Source of the DNA: Enoplosus armatus
Taxonomy: Eukaryota > Chordata > Actinopteri > Centrarchiformes > Enoplosidae
Reading direction: 5' to 3'
Assembly (NCBI RefSeq): GCF_043641665.1
Contig: NC_092200.1
Span: 15,337,694-15,401,693, forward strand
DNA length: 64,000 nt
Shown: one piece after another, positions 11,970 to 43,553 of the stretch
How the letters are laid out: each line of letters opens with the position of its first letter
Position numbering within the stretch: position 1 is the stretch's first letter
Translations under genes and position numbers: made by a program
Notes under the pieces: model-generated
Told to the model about the DNA's origin: nothing
The model's database searches: none
What the model saw: the letters and a program-made list of their open reading frames with translations, nothing else

Positions 11970-14900
11970 ATGAGAATGACAATTATTGAATCCCATATAT
12001 TGTGGTTATCCATCATTTAACAATCTATGTTACATTTACCAATGTTTAAATTGAGAAAACATACAAGTGGTTTTTAATGAGTAAAATATTTATTTAAAAA
12101 GCAATGATGGATAGGAGGGGAGACTCTCTGAGGATGAGCCAACAGAACAGGAGAGGCTGTATAGGTCCCAGCAGGTCAAAAGTGAGCATAGGACAAGTGG
12201 ATAAACCAACATGACAGATATAAGACACAAGCCAGGCACACCAGGCTGTCCTCAGCAGATGAATTCATATAATCTCCAGCAATGGTGACACAGCAGAGAG
12301 GGAAGAGAAAAAAGACAGTTAGCAACATCATGCCAAGGTCCACTTACCAGATGAATCATAAGCCATCTACAAACAGGGTCCAATGAGAGCAGTATGAGTA
12401 TGGGCACATAATAATGCTGACAGTGGAAAAGATTGAATAAGCCTGTTCTCCAACATTACCAAGAGCCTTCATTGGCACACAATCAGGTGAACGTGAGGGA
12501 ACCCCACAAAGCTTTCACATTCATTGATTTAAATAATGTTGAAATGTTTTTCATAAAAAGAAATCCTGTTTTATAACAGGTACAAAAAACATTGCTTATT
12601 GTAGCTTTAATAATAAAAAACTAGGGAGGGCTGTGTGCTAACATAAAAATTTGAATGATCAAAAATATGTATTGAATAAAGAATAATTTTCATCAATATT
12701 CAGCAAAACACGGTATTGGGCAGTAACAGGAATTTGACCAGTCCATTTAAATTGGAAGGATTCCTTCTTGTCATGTGAACTATGTCCAACCAGATACTCT
12801 CTCTTCAAGGCCAAATTGATTGATGCAGTACTGGTAGAACTTCTATTCACTATCAATGTGCTACTTCACATGTATGTTAGGTTAATTCTCTTTAGTCCTC
12901 TTAATGCTAAGGATGGGTTAAATGCAGAGATTTGATGTCACTATGTTGTGCTGTCTACGATTGTATGTGGCAATAAGCTTGTTTTGATTTCAGCCAGTTT
13001 TCCAGAGCCAAACATCACTTTGATATTTCAAAGCCATACTAATCTGACAATATAATATAGCTCAATAAGTAAACACACTCTAAACATCACTGTAAACATC
13101 ACTCTTGTAGTCTGAGTCAAGCACCTGTATATTTTTTTTGTGTGTTGTCCATTTAATTCCTAATGAGATATCCTGTGTTGAAAAGATAAGAACTCACAAG
13201 TAAAGAGGGCTTGTTGAATATACCCTTTAAGAAAGTCACTCGTTTCTCTTTAACAGCTAAAATAATAAATATATGTGTTTGTTTAAGAGCAAACATCTTT
13301 GCTGTCATGGTGACAGCTGCTCTGTCCTTCTCTCCTCCATTCTCTGTCAGTAATTAACTTTGATTCAAAAAGGCAGCTGGTTGAAATATTGCATTGTTCC
13401 ATACAGTAATTAGCGGCAACAGAGCTGTTTTTTTTCTTCTTCAGTCGGGGTGCAATGGCATTATAATAGAATTATATCCATTGTGATCAGAGGAGGCTGG
13501 TATTATATTGATGATGTAGGTGTTTGATCCTATGAAGAAAATAGGATGTCAAACCATAAATAGATGAAACACCAGATGGGAGTTCCCCTAAACTGGAATA
13601 GACATAACAGCATCAGCAGCGTGGATGTAACTGATGATTGATTATTATTCTGTCATTTCCCTTTCATGTAGTGTGATCGGGGGAAGAGGTTGTCTGCATG
13701 CTAGCAAAAAAATATCACAACATTTAAAACATAGTAATCCAGGCCGTAAAAATCATGTAATCAAAATCAACACCCAGCTCCCTCAAGGGATGAAAGGGAC
13801 TTGAAGGAGCACAAAGGAGTTTGTTCAGATTTGATTCCACATAACATGTTTGCTTCTGACTGCCCGTCAAATCAATGGTCTCGACTGAAGGTGCGCTGTG
13901 GCAAGAAACAAACAACTACAAATGTAAGCCAGAGTTAAACTGTAAAGTTAAAGCTTGTGAAATTTCTGCTGCCATTACCATTATGATATACTGCATTGGT
14001 GGTGTCTTAATGTGTAACCTCTTACGTTTTAGATCACATGCCACCCACGTTATTTGCTCAAAATGAAGGCCAAACATGGTTGTCAGGGTGGTTCAGTTTC
14101 ACCCTTTGTTCCTTAGCTTGCTGATGAATTGGTGGGCTAAGTTATTGCATGTCACAAATTCCATCACTAGGGGGCTCACTGAAGGGAAGACATCATGGGA
14201 AGGAAATGTGTAAATGTGGAACCAAGTGCAGCCAGAACTTGTTTTTGTATCATACGCTTGCTGCAGGTAACTTCTCCTGTAGGCTCATTCATTTTCCTCT
14301 CCTCTCCATTTCTTTTTTCAGAATCACCGTCACCACAGATTTCACGGGCTCCACACATGTGATCTTTGCAGACTTTCTCTTTCCAAATATCAAAATGACA
14401 CGCCTCATCCACATATTTCACAAGCCTCACACTTCATTAATTTGCCTATGAAGCGTAGGTTAGCTGAGTTTCATCCGAATCTTGTCTGTGTTTTTTTGCA
14501 TTCATGTGAATCAATGAGAAGGTGAAGGTGGAATATTATGAATACCTTATACTGTATGTATGCGCATGATTTCGATGTATGCACGATTGCCAAACAGGCT
14601 CAACATCTGCCATCAATTCAAATGGAAAGATGCGGAACACTGATAAAACGGTTAAAAGTCGATGTTCACATACAGGTTTAGTCAAATTCAGGCATAATGA
14701 TTGCCAAAGGCTAGAGAAGCAATATTAAGCAATACTAACGGGTCTGTGTAACAATAACTGACCAAGCATATGATTTCTTGAATGAAACATGTTATGAAAT
14801 TGAAATATCTTTACAAGCCTGTCCACAGATAATCACAATATAATTTTGAGTCCTTGTGATTTCAACTTAAAAACAGGACCAGGCTTCCATGTGCCTTCTG

Positions 14901-16580
14901 GCTTTGTTCACTGTAATGTTACTTCCCTGGTGTCAAGCTACATATAGACCTACTGTGCATCACAAAACTCTTATTTGGGCCACATTTCAAAGTTCGCAGA
15001 CCACTGACTGTAAAGTAAATCATATGGATCAACGCAAATTTCAAAGGTCTTTATTTTTTCAAGATGCCCATTTGTTGTTCTTAAAGTACAGCAGCTCTCA
15101 CTCCATTTATAGAAGCGTTAGGGTGTTTGTTTTGCCACTCAGTGTTGGTGATGGGGTTGATGTTGTAAACACAAGTGACGTCAATGCATACCTTCTATAA
15201 TGTAATCCAAAAAACACAACAAAGATATGGCCTCAAAAAAGAAACATAGGGTCAACAGCTCTCTGACATGCTCAACTAAAACTGAACATTATAACTTTCA
15301 CAAAGTATTTACTGCATGGCTATTGTGTTGGATTGCATTAGATTGTACGGGTGGTTATGTCATTATGTCCATCATATGTTGGCAACAGATGATTTTGATG
15401 TTCCTGACTGGGATCCAAGGCTTGAAAAACACTTCATCATAAGAGCCTGGGCTGATAAAACCTCTCTAAAAAGAATTGTGTTGATTTTATTCTCATTGAA
15501 TGTACCTGTTTTATGTCTTTATAATCCTGTATTTCATTAATGTCTGGTATGACCCTTGTTGCTAAACGAGTTGGAGCTAAGTTTATACATTTTGGGGGCA
15601 TGTACTGTTGTAAATATGAGTTTTCAAACAGACATTGTGAGAGTTCATAGAATTTCGCGAGAGTACAGCATTTAGTATACTCTATATGGCAAGGCACTGC
15701 AAGGTTTATGTCCACCTTATATTATGACTACCTGGTGTTTCGGACTAATAATCTCTGCAAATCTTCACAGTCATTGTGTTTCTAGGAAGGCAACAGAAGA
15801 GTTACACAATGGTAGGCAAAGTGTGGCACAAGGGAAAGGTCATGGAGTCACCTTCTTTTCCTGTTGGGAACCTGAATGTGGACAGAGTTAAGGAGTCATG
15901 TAGAGTTGAACATATTTATAATATGTGCAAAGTGTGAAAAAGTAGATGGCACAAGTAAAATGTGCCTTTGTCTGAAATAAATAAATAAATTTCCTAGTGT
16001 TGACAGACTATTCGTTTTAATCTCATATTTTTCCATATGTTTGGTGTTGAATTGTGAAGTGAAACATAGCCCATGGAAGAGAGCTGTGAAATGTTTGGAG
16101 AACATCCATCTGAAATGCTTGACAAGGAACTTATAGTCTTAGAAGTCCCCTGCCACAAACTCAAATACAGCACCACTGATTTCAATCAGATGCATGTGTT
16201 GACTTTATGTACCTTTGAGGTATATTTTGTATAGGTAGACTTTTACGGTAAATAAAATATTTCTATTTCTATTTTTTTGTTTTACTGTCTCTGTCGTAAA
16301 GAGTAGGTTTCTGGTTCAATGTAAGGCATGCCGCTACTGCAATGGTGTGTCCATTCAAACACAGGTTCACAGAAATCCATTTAACAATTTCATTATGTTT
16401 GAGTGAACCCAACATAACACTGCAGTTGTGGAAATTATTAGTTTAATACATGTGACACAATAATACATTCACAAGTCTTTACACATAAACACACAAATAT
16501 ACAAGGTGGACTACTACACATATAAATTATTGCAATTATGGAAAGTGTTTACAAAAGTTTACTTAGGCATCCTCTGTTGG
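11970..16580. other. Intergenic region asip2–wwp1, left part
   Basis: AT-rich with no supported gene; all open frames are under about 105 codons and unlike known proteins. The segment 13290–13440 is more balanced in composition and carries several E-box (CAGCTG) and TAATTA motifs, so it is a possible regulatory element (see findings). Confidence 0.5.
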
Positions 16581-16581
16581 T

Positions 16582-16583
<2 letters not shown>

Positions 16584-16634
<51 letters not shown>
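16584..16634. repeat. CA dinucleotide microsatellite
   Basis: About 25 uninterrupted CA units. It is followed by a fish repeat carrying CCATGACTTCAGAGGACATT and the CCTAA tract, a combination that commonly travels together. Confidence 0.97.
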
Positions 16635-16635
<1 letters not shown>

Positions 16636-16694
16636 CTGTGTTTCCATGACTTCAGAGGACATTACATTGACTTACACTGATTTCCTGGTGACTC

Positions 16695-16780
16695 ACCCTA
16701 ACCCTAACCACTACTTGCCTAACCCTAACCATACCCCTAACGTTAATCTAAACCTAACCTTACCCTAACCTTAAACCAAG
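16695..16780. repeat. Degenerate telomere-like (CCTAA)n tract
   Basis: Repeated CCCTAACC, CCTAACCCTAACC and CTAACCTTACCCTAACC interrupted by other bases. It resembles vertebrate telomeric CCCTAA but is degenerate and attached to the preceding dispersed repeat, so it is probably part of that element. Confidence 0.75.
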
Positions 16781-16789
16781 TCACCCTAA

Positions 16790-18540
16790 AATTCAATGAT
16801 TGACGTTATGGGGATCAGAGTTTGTAACTCAAGAATATTAGAGCAGAATCATTAATTCAGTGTCAAAAAACAAAAAAACATTTCCCAAACACATGTGCAA
16901 ATCTGACGCTTGAATTACAGATTTGATTACCTTGGTTTTGCACCAGCAATGATTAAGATTTTTACTGCCCTGCTGCAAAAAACAATAATGCTCAGGTTTA
17001 ATATCATTGCTATTATTGAGTCAACAATTATTATTGCCTTTTAAAACATGCTTTCCAGCCTGCGCAGCCTCTAAAAACCCCACTTGTTCTGATGATGTAA
17101 GACACAGTGATTAATAATTAATTTCAAATGAATTTGGGCCAGTATATATGAAGTTAAAAGGTGATCTGGTGAGAGTAGACATTGGTTGTTCAGTTGTAGA
17201 GGTTAGAAGTGGGGTAAGTATGGAGAAAGGGAAATCTACACATTGTCCCATAATATATCAATACTCAAAAAGCATGGACTAATGGAATCATCTGCTGTTT
17301 GTTGTCTTGAAAGTAAATGAACAGCCCATTTGACTCACCTAAAAACCAATGGTATAAAGTGACTATTACTGTATTGCTCATACTTTTGATTTCAATTTGT
17401 CCACCCTGCTAATGCACGCTCATGTCCTATTTCTACCTGAATGGTTGAAGAAATCTCTGGATGTATTTACACTCGATGGAATGTGTTTATAGTAAGAAAA
17501 ACATGTTATTATAAGAGCTGGAATGTCAAATTATACACAAATTGGCAGAATAAGTCCAAACTTCATCTCAGCTGTCACACTGTACACTGTTATTAAAAGG
17601 AAGAGAATGAAAGAAAATTTATGGTGTATAGTTGGGCCTTCCCTCCTATTTCTTCCAGTCTGGTATCAGTCTTTGGTCTCTACAGTGAAAATTCTCATTT
17701 AAGATTTGCAGATGGATAATTTATTGAATGGACACAAGCTTTAGTCAAAAGATGTCAGTGAGTTAAGGCACATCAGATATAATAGGAACCTGGCCTGGTG
17801 TTGTGCATAAATCTCACTGTAAACTCTTGATTTCAAACCTCAAACCTGAAAAACGTGAAACCTGGGAATGAGAGCTTACATATGCCAAATGTTTGCTGGG
17901 TGTCTCAGATGGTTTGATTGGAATGATTTTTACAGCCAGAAGATGTAAAAGTATTTGTTATTTCATAATTTCAAAAAATGAGAAAAAAAGTCAGAAAAAA
18001 ATAAACACTTTTTTTGTTTTCTTTTTTTATGGTCTTGTGACCCCTCAGATTTATCTTGGAAGCCCTTTGGGTCCTGACTCCCAGGTTAGGAGGCTTTGTA
18101 ACAACAAACTTAAACCACACCATTTGTACAATGAAATGAAATAGGCCTTTCAGTATGTCTAAGGTGAGCAACATTGCTGCAGTAGTCACTAAAATATAAA
18201 AACTGAAAATTTCGAGTATGAGAATATGAGAATAGAATAATAAGTAAATAAAAATGAGACAAATTTAAGAAATATTAATATAAACAAAGTTAGAATTCAC
18301 ATAAAATATAATGATAGCAAGACTAGAGTACCTTGGTTTGTGTACTGTAAAAAGTACACCCATTATGCATATTTAAATTACACTTGTAGATGATATGCAC
18401 AGGAAAAGAACATATGGTCTGATCTAACCGTCCAACAATTAGTCTGGGTAGCGAGGTTACAAAAACAACATTAACGTTAAACATATATCTAAGGTATTGA
18501 CTCAGAGGGTTAACTATCGTGTCCCGTGTTATTACACAGC
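16790..18540. other. Intergenic region asip2–wwp1, right part
   Basis: AT-rich with no recognised gene, RNA or strong repeat. It ends where GC and CpG content rise at the candidate wwp1 promoter. Confidence 0.5.
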
Positions 18541-18760
18541 AATATTTGGGGTGGCGCGCCTGTCGCCCGTGTGTTTTGCTGGTCGGAGCCTTTTGTACAG
18601 AGATGGCAAGAGAACCGTAGCAGACTGTGGGGCCTGAACGGTTGGGCATTTTACCGACAACCGTAACGTTAGAGAACCGCAGAGACACAGAAGCGTAACG
18701 TTAGGAAAGGAGCGGAACAACGGAGAAGGTAAAACACTACTGCTTATGTAACTTAAACCA
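18540..18760 (+). promoter_or_regulatory. wwp1: Candidate wwp1 promoter and first non-coding exon
   Basis: A local rise in GC and CpG (GGGGTGGCGCGCCTGTCGCC at about 18549; CGGAGCC; two CGTAACGTTAG copies near 18661 and 18693) within AT-rich surroundings. It ends in a good splice donor, CGGAGAAG|GTAAAA, with the last exon base at 18728. No other plus-strand gene could use it, and it lies 5.5 kb before the wwp1 non-coding exon at 24208. The transcription start is not determinable here. Confidence 0.45.
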
Positions 18761-18879
18761 CCAGCGTTACGAACGACTTTCTTGTTGTGTCAAAAATGAA
18801 TTCTTCACACATCTTTCTTCCACATCTAACCAAACTGTTTGACTATCTCTGTGATGGCGGACACAACTAACAAAGCTGC

Positions 18880-19160
18880 TAAGAAAATTAGTTAGCAAGC
18901 CGGCTAGCTGGCAGCAATTGGACTAGCCGTGTTTGCGCTACTGCAAGTTGTATAGCTAGCTAAAGATTAAACAAACACATTGACTGTTACAATTATGTGA
19001 CGACCTTACCATCTGGCTACCAGTTACCTATCATAACGGTTGTTAGAAGGGTAGTCAGCTAGCGTTAAGCTAGCTAGTTACTCAAACTAGTAACACTATA
19101 ATGGGGATTTTCTTCTGTGGCTAGCTGGCTAGCTTATTGCTAGCTAGCTAACTGACTTTA
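18880..19160. repeat. GCTAGC/AGCTAG-rich segment
   Basis: Dense scattered GCTAGC, TAGCTAGCTA and CTAGCTGGCTAGC palindromes just downstream of the wwp1 candidate first exon. This simple-sequence-like composition is often seen near fish promoters. A smaller example lies in the candidate copine B first exon. Confidence 0.5.
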
Positions 19161-20152
19161 GCTTTCGTTGCGGACTAGTGCCAGTAAGTTACATGGCTAC
19201 ATTTCGTTAGCCAGTCTTATTTGACAGATGCTGTACATATGTGATATGTCTGGCCCAATCATAAGGTTACCAAACATTGGCTCAGATTTAGGAGATTACT
19301 CTCTTGAGGCCTATAGTTGCCTCTTAAGTTACTCTTACTTTGTCAGCTAACGTTAGCATGATTATCCAAAGTTAGCCAATGCCCGTTAACCATATTTGAG
19401 ATTTGTGTGTTTGCGTTTGAAATATCACTAAGGTGATGTTGGCGTATGGCTTACGTAAAATTCGATAGTGTTGGCAATCTGCTCCTTCATTATCCAATAA
19501 TTCAAGGTTTTGTTTAGTGAACTTTGTAATCAGCAAAGAAAAAAAAACATTGGTTAACATTATCTCTAACTTTTAAAGGTGTTGACATTTGGTCTACACT
19601 GTGTTTCATTGGTCATGCACCGTACCTGACTTAAGACACAGGTAAACACAGGCCTGACATGAGGCACACTTCTATTTAATACAGCATTGCTACAACATTT
19701 CAGCAGCGCCCCTTCTATAGATGCTGGACACAAACAATGTAACACTTGCAAATAGCATTCCCTGACTGACAAAGACAATTTTGAGCACATGTCGCAGAGC
19801 TAACATAGTTAACTTGGGGTCAGCTAATATCTGATGGGAATCCCTGTCAATGAAGGCTAGGCCCTGTTGTCTTCCTTTCCCTTTCCATGGTTAGGCTTGG
19901 TCTCAAACAGAAATGGTTAAATATGACTTTATTTGTTTCAGTGGCAAATGAAGGTTTTCTACACATTTGGATATTGTATTTCAGGATCATTAGTGCATGT
20001 CCTGCTGTCTTTCAGCTATGAACAGTGGTTTGGCATCTCTGCCTGTCATATACTGTATATATTAGTGCCACATGGGGGGAGGGATTACTTACAGGAAGCT
20101 GTCACTTGAGCAGCAACTTTTTGCTCTCTGGCTCTGAAATGCACTTGTTTGT

Positions 20153-20153
<1 letters not shown>

Positions 20154-20190
<37 letters not shown>

Positions 20191-20215
20191 TCTCTCACTC
20201 TCTCTCTCTCACTCA

Positions 20216-20262
<47 letters not shown>
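20154..20262. repeat. Compound (TC)n(AC)n microsatellite
   Basis: Roughly 28 TC units with a few CACTC interruptions, followed by more than 20 AC units, in the candidate first intron of wwp1. Confidence 0.97.
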
Positions 20263-20264
<2 letters not shown>

Positions 20265-23200
20265 TGGCCTTTGAAAAGCAAGAAAGCAGCTGTGGGGAAA
20301 GGAGGAGTTGTATCCTGCCACCACTGTGTGAAGTTACTGTGTCATGCCAACATAAAGAAAAGTTGTGAGAATTTAACAGCTCCCAATTGTTGTTGAGATA
20401 AAGGAGAGCTATGTTAAAGATTGTTATTCACTTAACCTTAACTGGATGCAGGGAAATTGAAAGCAGAATCACTGTCACATTACCTAGGCTAAACTATGCT
20501 GTTATCACCAATGTGGGGTGCCTGATAGTCAGTAAACTGCTGCAGTGAAACCCTACATGGTCTAAATGGACTTATCAAAGCCTATGGCAGGTAAAAATGA
20601 AGCTTTTAACCCTGACATCATGGTCTGCCTAGATGTATTCCAGTGCTGGCAACTCTTAATACTGTGTATGTGGGCCTGATCATCCATGTTGGTGTGTGAA
20701 TTGTTATGTGTGTGAAATTAGACAACGTTAATACTCCTGCTATGAGCCCAGTTTCTAAGGTCTGTCAACAACCTTCCCTAAAGAAGCTTTGGCATTTATT
20801 CAGACACACAAACGCACATGCACCACAAAATATAAAGTGCACTGTCTAGCAGTAAGCAGAGTGCTAGCTGTTTTGTAACCAAATCCACCCCTACACCAAC
20901 ACTGCTGGCTTTTCTTTCTACAGACTGACCAGCACATTAGACAGTATAACCAACCGGTCACACACAATGATACAAGAAAAACTGAAGCAAACCTAAGATA
21001 AAAGGTTAAATATTGTTTTGCTGAACTGAACTTGTTGCTGCTTTTGTTTGAACAACAGTCCAAAACCCAAAGATAATTAGTTTAACCACAGTAGAAAACC
21101 AGCCAATATTCACATTTAAGGAGGTTATCCAGTTAATTTAGTCCTTTTTGTACTTAAAATTAACTTAAAATCTATTATTACTATATACTTTATTTTTTAC
21201 TTTTTACTTACTTTTACTTTACAGTCATTGAAATTGTTGTTGTTATTTTCTGTTGATCGACTTGTCAATGAATTGACTAGTTGTTGCAGCCCGTATTCAG
21301 ACATGCTGTTTTTAGTGTGCAGAGACCCCCTTTGCCTGTTGGATTTTTGTTTTACCTCTTAGAAAACCTTCAGAAGAATCAAGTTTAAGTCAAATTTAAA
21401 CCTGGCATAATTAAGAAATGGGAAGGCCTGGCCTGTCCGATAAGTCAAAAAACTGCTATATCAGGCCATATTTAATTTTTTTTGAAGTAGTTCGTGTTGG
21501 AGTTTTTTTTCCTGCTGACTGAGGCTGTATGAGGCAGTGCATTTTAAAGTGTATTCTCTGTATTACTTCATGGATATTACCTTTTGCAGGGAGTTGTTGT
21601 GTATGACTAATGTGCTGACAGTGGTTAAGTGTCCAGAGGTCTTACATACATCAATTTGTCAAATCCTATCACTGCTGGGTGTCTTCACAAGGGGTTTGAC
21701 AAGAGGAGATCTGTATTACACTTGCTCAGCCATCTGCCATGCAATATCAGACAAAAGCACAGAATATGGGAGTTAAGATGTCTGGGGTTCTTGTGGGGTT
21801 GCATTTAACCGTATAACTCGCTGATCAAATGCCCTTATGACCTTGTTGAAAGAAAAAAAAGCTTTTTTGTTTTCATCTTTCATTATATATTTTCAATCAT
21901 AAGGCTCTTCATTGAATTATGTCTCAGAGTCTGCTAGTCATTTGGAGTCCACATTTATGCTTAAGGCAAATTAAATGATTTCAGTAGGGATGCCCCAGGC
22001 TAATCTAACAGATCGATATTTTCAAAATGATCTATATTCACAAATCACTCTAAGACTCTTTAGCTACTCAGTTCTCAAGTATATTTTACTTAGATTGGTT
22101 TTAATGTGCTTACAGTGTGGAGGTCTTAGCTCTTGCAGTGGTTGAAAATATGAATATTATATTGCCATCATGGGGAAAAAACTAGGACGTCCCTCGTCTG
22201 CAGGACATCTGACTTGTATGTTGATTGTCAGAATACACTGGAGCACCCAGAGAATGCCACAATGTGCTCATGTTTTTTTGGATTTGAATATATCCCCATC
22301 CATTTAAGTTTTGAATGTTTTAACCTCCATTAAAAGATTCCCATTAGTGAAAAAATATTAGCATGCAGATGGAATTCAAAATAAGCTAAAGATGTAAATA
22401 AGCCTACCCACTTACTCAGTACTGTTTGATTTCTGTGCTAATAGAAATTTTACCAGGAGAATGACCGTATTGTACATGACAGTTCATTTTGCATTAAATA
22501 TACTACACAAGTGGAAAGGTTTACATTTAAAGCATTTAGAAAAAATGGATATGTTTTATGTTATGTAAATATTTAGAATAGAGGTTTTGACATTTAATAT
22601 AATTGATAGGTGTAAAATAAATAAGGTAAACTTTAACTTGGGCTCTGATCTTTTAAATGGCTGATTAACCTAGCAGATCACTAGTGAACTTGGTATGAAA
22701 CTTTGAGTGTACCAAGATAGCAGACTTGGCTTTGACTGGCACAGGGCTGCTGACTTGGATAATTTTTTGTCTCCATCTGCCCTGTAGCCTGTGCACTGAT
22801 CAGTTAATTCTGGCATGGACTGTTATCTTCTTAATTGGGTTTCTCCTAAGCTGCTTAAAAGCTGCCTGCTCCAACTTGGAGTCTATGTTGGGTGATCAAC
22901 CAGCCTATGTGTCAACCTGGTGCTGTGATCATTTAATCATATCAAAAAACGCTTGGTCCTAATTGGAACCTTGGTATAGGATCAGGAACCAGTGGGTGTA
23001 GTGATTTCTTGAGCTGAGACAATTAATGGACATGTGTCTTCACCTTGTTGTCTTGTTTTGTTTTCCTGGTTGTTGTGGATGAAGCTAGCATACCTGAACC
23101 TGGGTGATCAGGATGATGTTCTTGTCCCTGCATATTTAATGTTGATTTGCAATGGTCTTGATTTGAGATCAATTGTAATTACATAGACAGCATAATTTAC

Positions 23201-24207
23201 TAACTGCAAATTTTATAGATTTTAAAGAATTTTTTTTTCTCCTAACAGGCATCTTAATTTTGTAGGTTGATCATGATGTTTGAGTGTGATTAAGCACTCT
23301 TAAAAACACTTAAGTGCCGTATATAAAGGTTTTGCAATATAATATGATAATGTAGTATATTCATAATCATACTGTAATCAGTTAGCATGAATGAAAGTCT
23401 CTCAGTACTGCGATGAAAGCACATTGGCCCAATTGATGTGGGGTTTTTAGTCCCATGTGATGCAAAAAGAAAATATCTTCTACAATATAAAATTGGCACA
23501 CTATTGTATATTATTAAATAATAATATAAATTAAACTTTTATATTTTATTTCCTTTTGCATTAGATACTAGTTAAATGATATCTATCTATTACAGTGCCG
23601 TCTTAAGAAGGCAGAACAAGATGTTCATTTCATATTTCTACCTGTGTATTTAAATCTACACCACACTGTAACATTCTGCTCATAAACTGCGCTGTGTAGA
23701 TGATGGAAAATCCAAGACACAGCTCTACAGCCTTACAACAGAACTTTACAAAAGACTGTAGTGACACATTAAGATGTAATCACTGCACAATAATAATTTC
23801 ACTGAAAGGAAGAAGTCGGTTTTTGCTGTGAGTGGGAAAGTCAGCTGTGAGGAACAGAGTTTTGTGGTTGACAACTGCTAAAACAACAATCAAACATTTG
23901 CAGGTGTGATTGGTGATCAGTTGGAGTGAGGCTCTAGCCAAGTGTGCAACTATAGAACATACCATTAGATCTAATGTTTTTGTGTGACAATGAAAAAGGC
24001 AAAGCAACAGGGGCTTTTCACAGAATGTATTTATTATTGGAGACCACAACAGTTACTATGTGTGAAACAATTGTCACTGTATGTTACAGAATTAATACAT
24101 ACAGAGGAATAAATTGGTGTCTTAATCAGAGGTCAGACTTTGAACTGCTGCAGTTTGCACCAGATGTGCTGAGCCTCGTCCTAAAAATTAGCTCTCTGCT
24201 GTTTCAG

Positions 24208-24264
24208 AGGAACCATGGGACACGGAGTGGGCTGAACCAGAGGGTCTAGCAGCACACACCAGTC
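24208..24264 (+). other. wwp1: wwp1 5' non-coding exon with a 6-codon uORF
   Basis: Flanked by a good acceptor (CTGTTTCAG, ending 24207) and donor (GTGAGT at 24265), which makes a 57-nt exon just upstream of the coding start exon. It contains ATG at 24215 followed by five codons and TGA (24215–24235). That ATG has A at −3 and G at +4, a strong initiation context. Confidence 0.6.
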
Positions 24265-24597
24265 GTGAGTATAGATTGTTTTTCCTGCATTATGTTTATG
24301 AAGAATTATAATATTGGAGACAATTACAACATTAATTAAATAAAGTAATATTACTCTTAATGTAGGTAGTTATGTAATAGCTAAAATCTGGTAGGATCTC
24401 AACAAAATGGTCAGGATATGGTGAAACAGCTTCTACAACTTGTCAGCTGTATTTTCATTGGAACCTTCCCCTATAGAGTTCACCTGTTTATTATTTGTGA
24501 ATTTACTGGGTATACTATATGTCTTGTGTGTTTGATGTTTGCTTTGTTTGTCTGTGTGTGTGTATGGTTTTGAAGGTTTCCCACTGTGGTGTATGAC

Positions 24598-43321
<18,724 letters not shown>

Positions 43322-43491
43322 AGGGAGAAGTCCTCTTATGTTTCTCTCCCTCCCCTGTCGCTGTTCATTCAGCCAAGTAAAACAAACAAAACAAAAAATT
43401 GCACAAGTAACCACCAATGTATATAAGCTATTTTGTCATTTTAAACCAAATCTTAATTTGCAGCAGCATTTTTGCCGCAAACCCTGTTCCC

Positions 43492-43553
<62 letters not shown>

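Larger units (their letters stand above)
18729..24207 (+). other. wwp1: Candidate wwp1 first intron
   Basis: Runs from the putative non-coding first exon to the acceptor TTTCAG at 24202–24207. It contains an AGCTAGC-rich patch and a CT/CA microsatellite. Several open frames, the longest 123 codons at 20025, are microsatellite or chance products with no homology I recognise. Confidence 0.4.

Noticed and set aside
20025..20396. 123-codon plus-strand open frame
   Set aside because: Its core is the translated (TC)n(AC)n microsatellite (LSLSLS…HTHTHT); no homology outside it.
22726..22962. 78-codon hydrophobic frame in the candidate wwp1 first intron
   Set aside because: Looks like a membrane segment but has no family resemblance, splice context or neighbouring exon; AT-rich chance frame.
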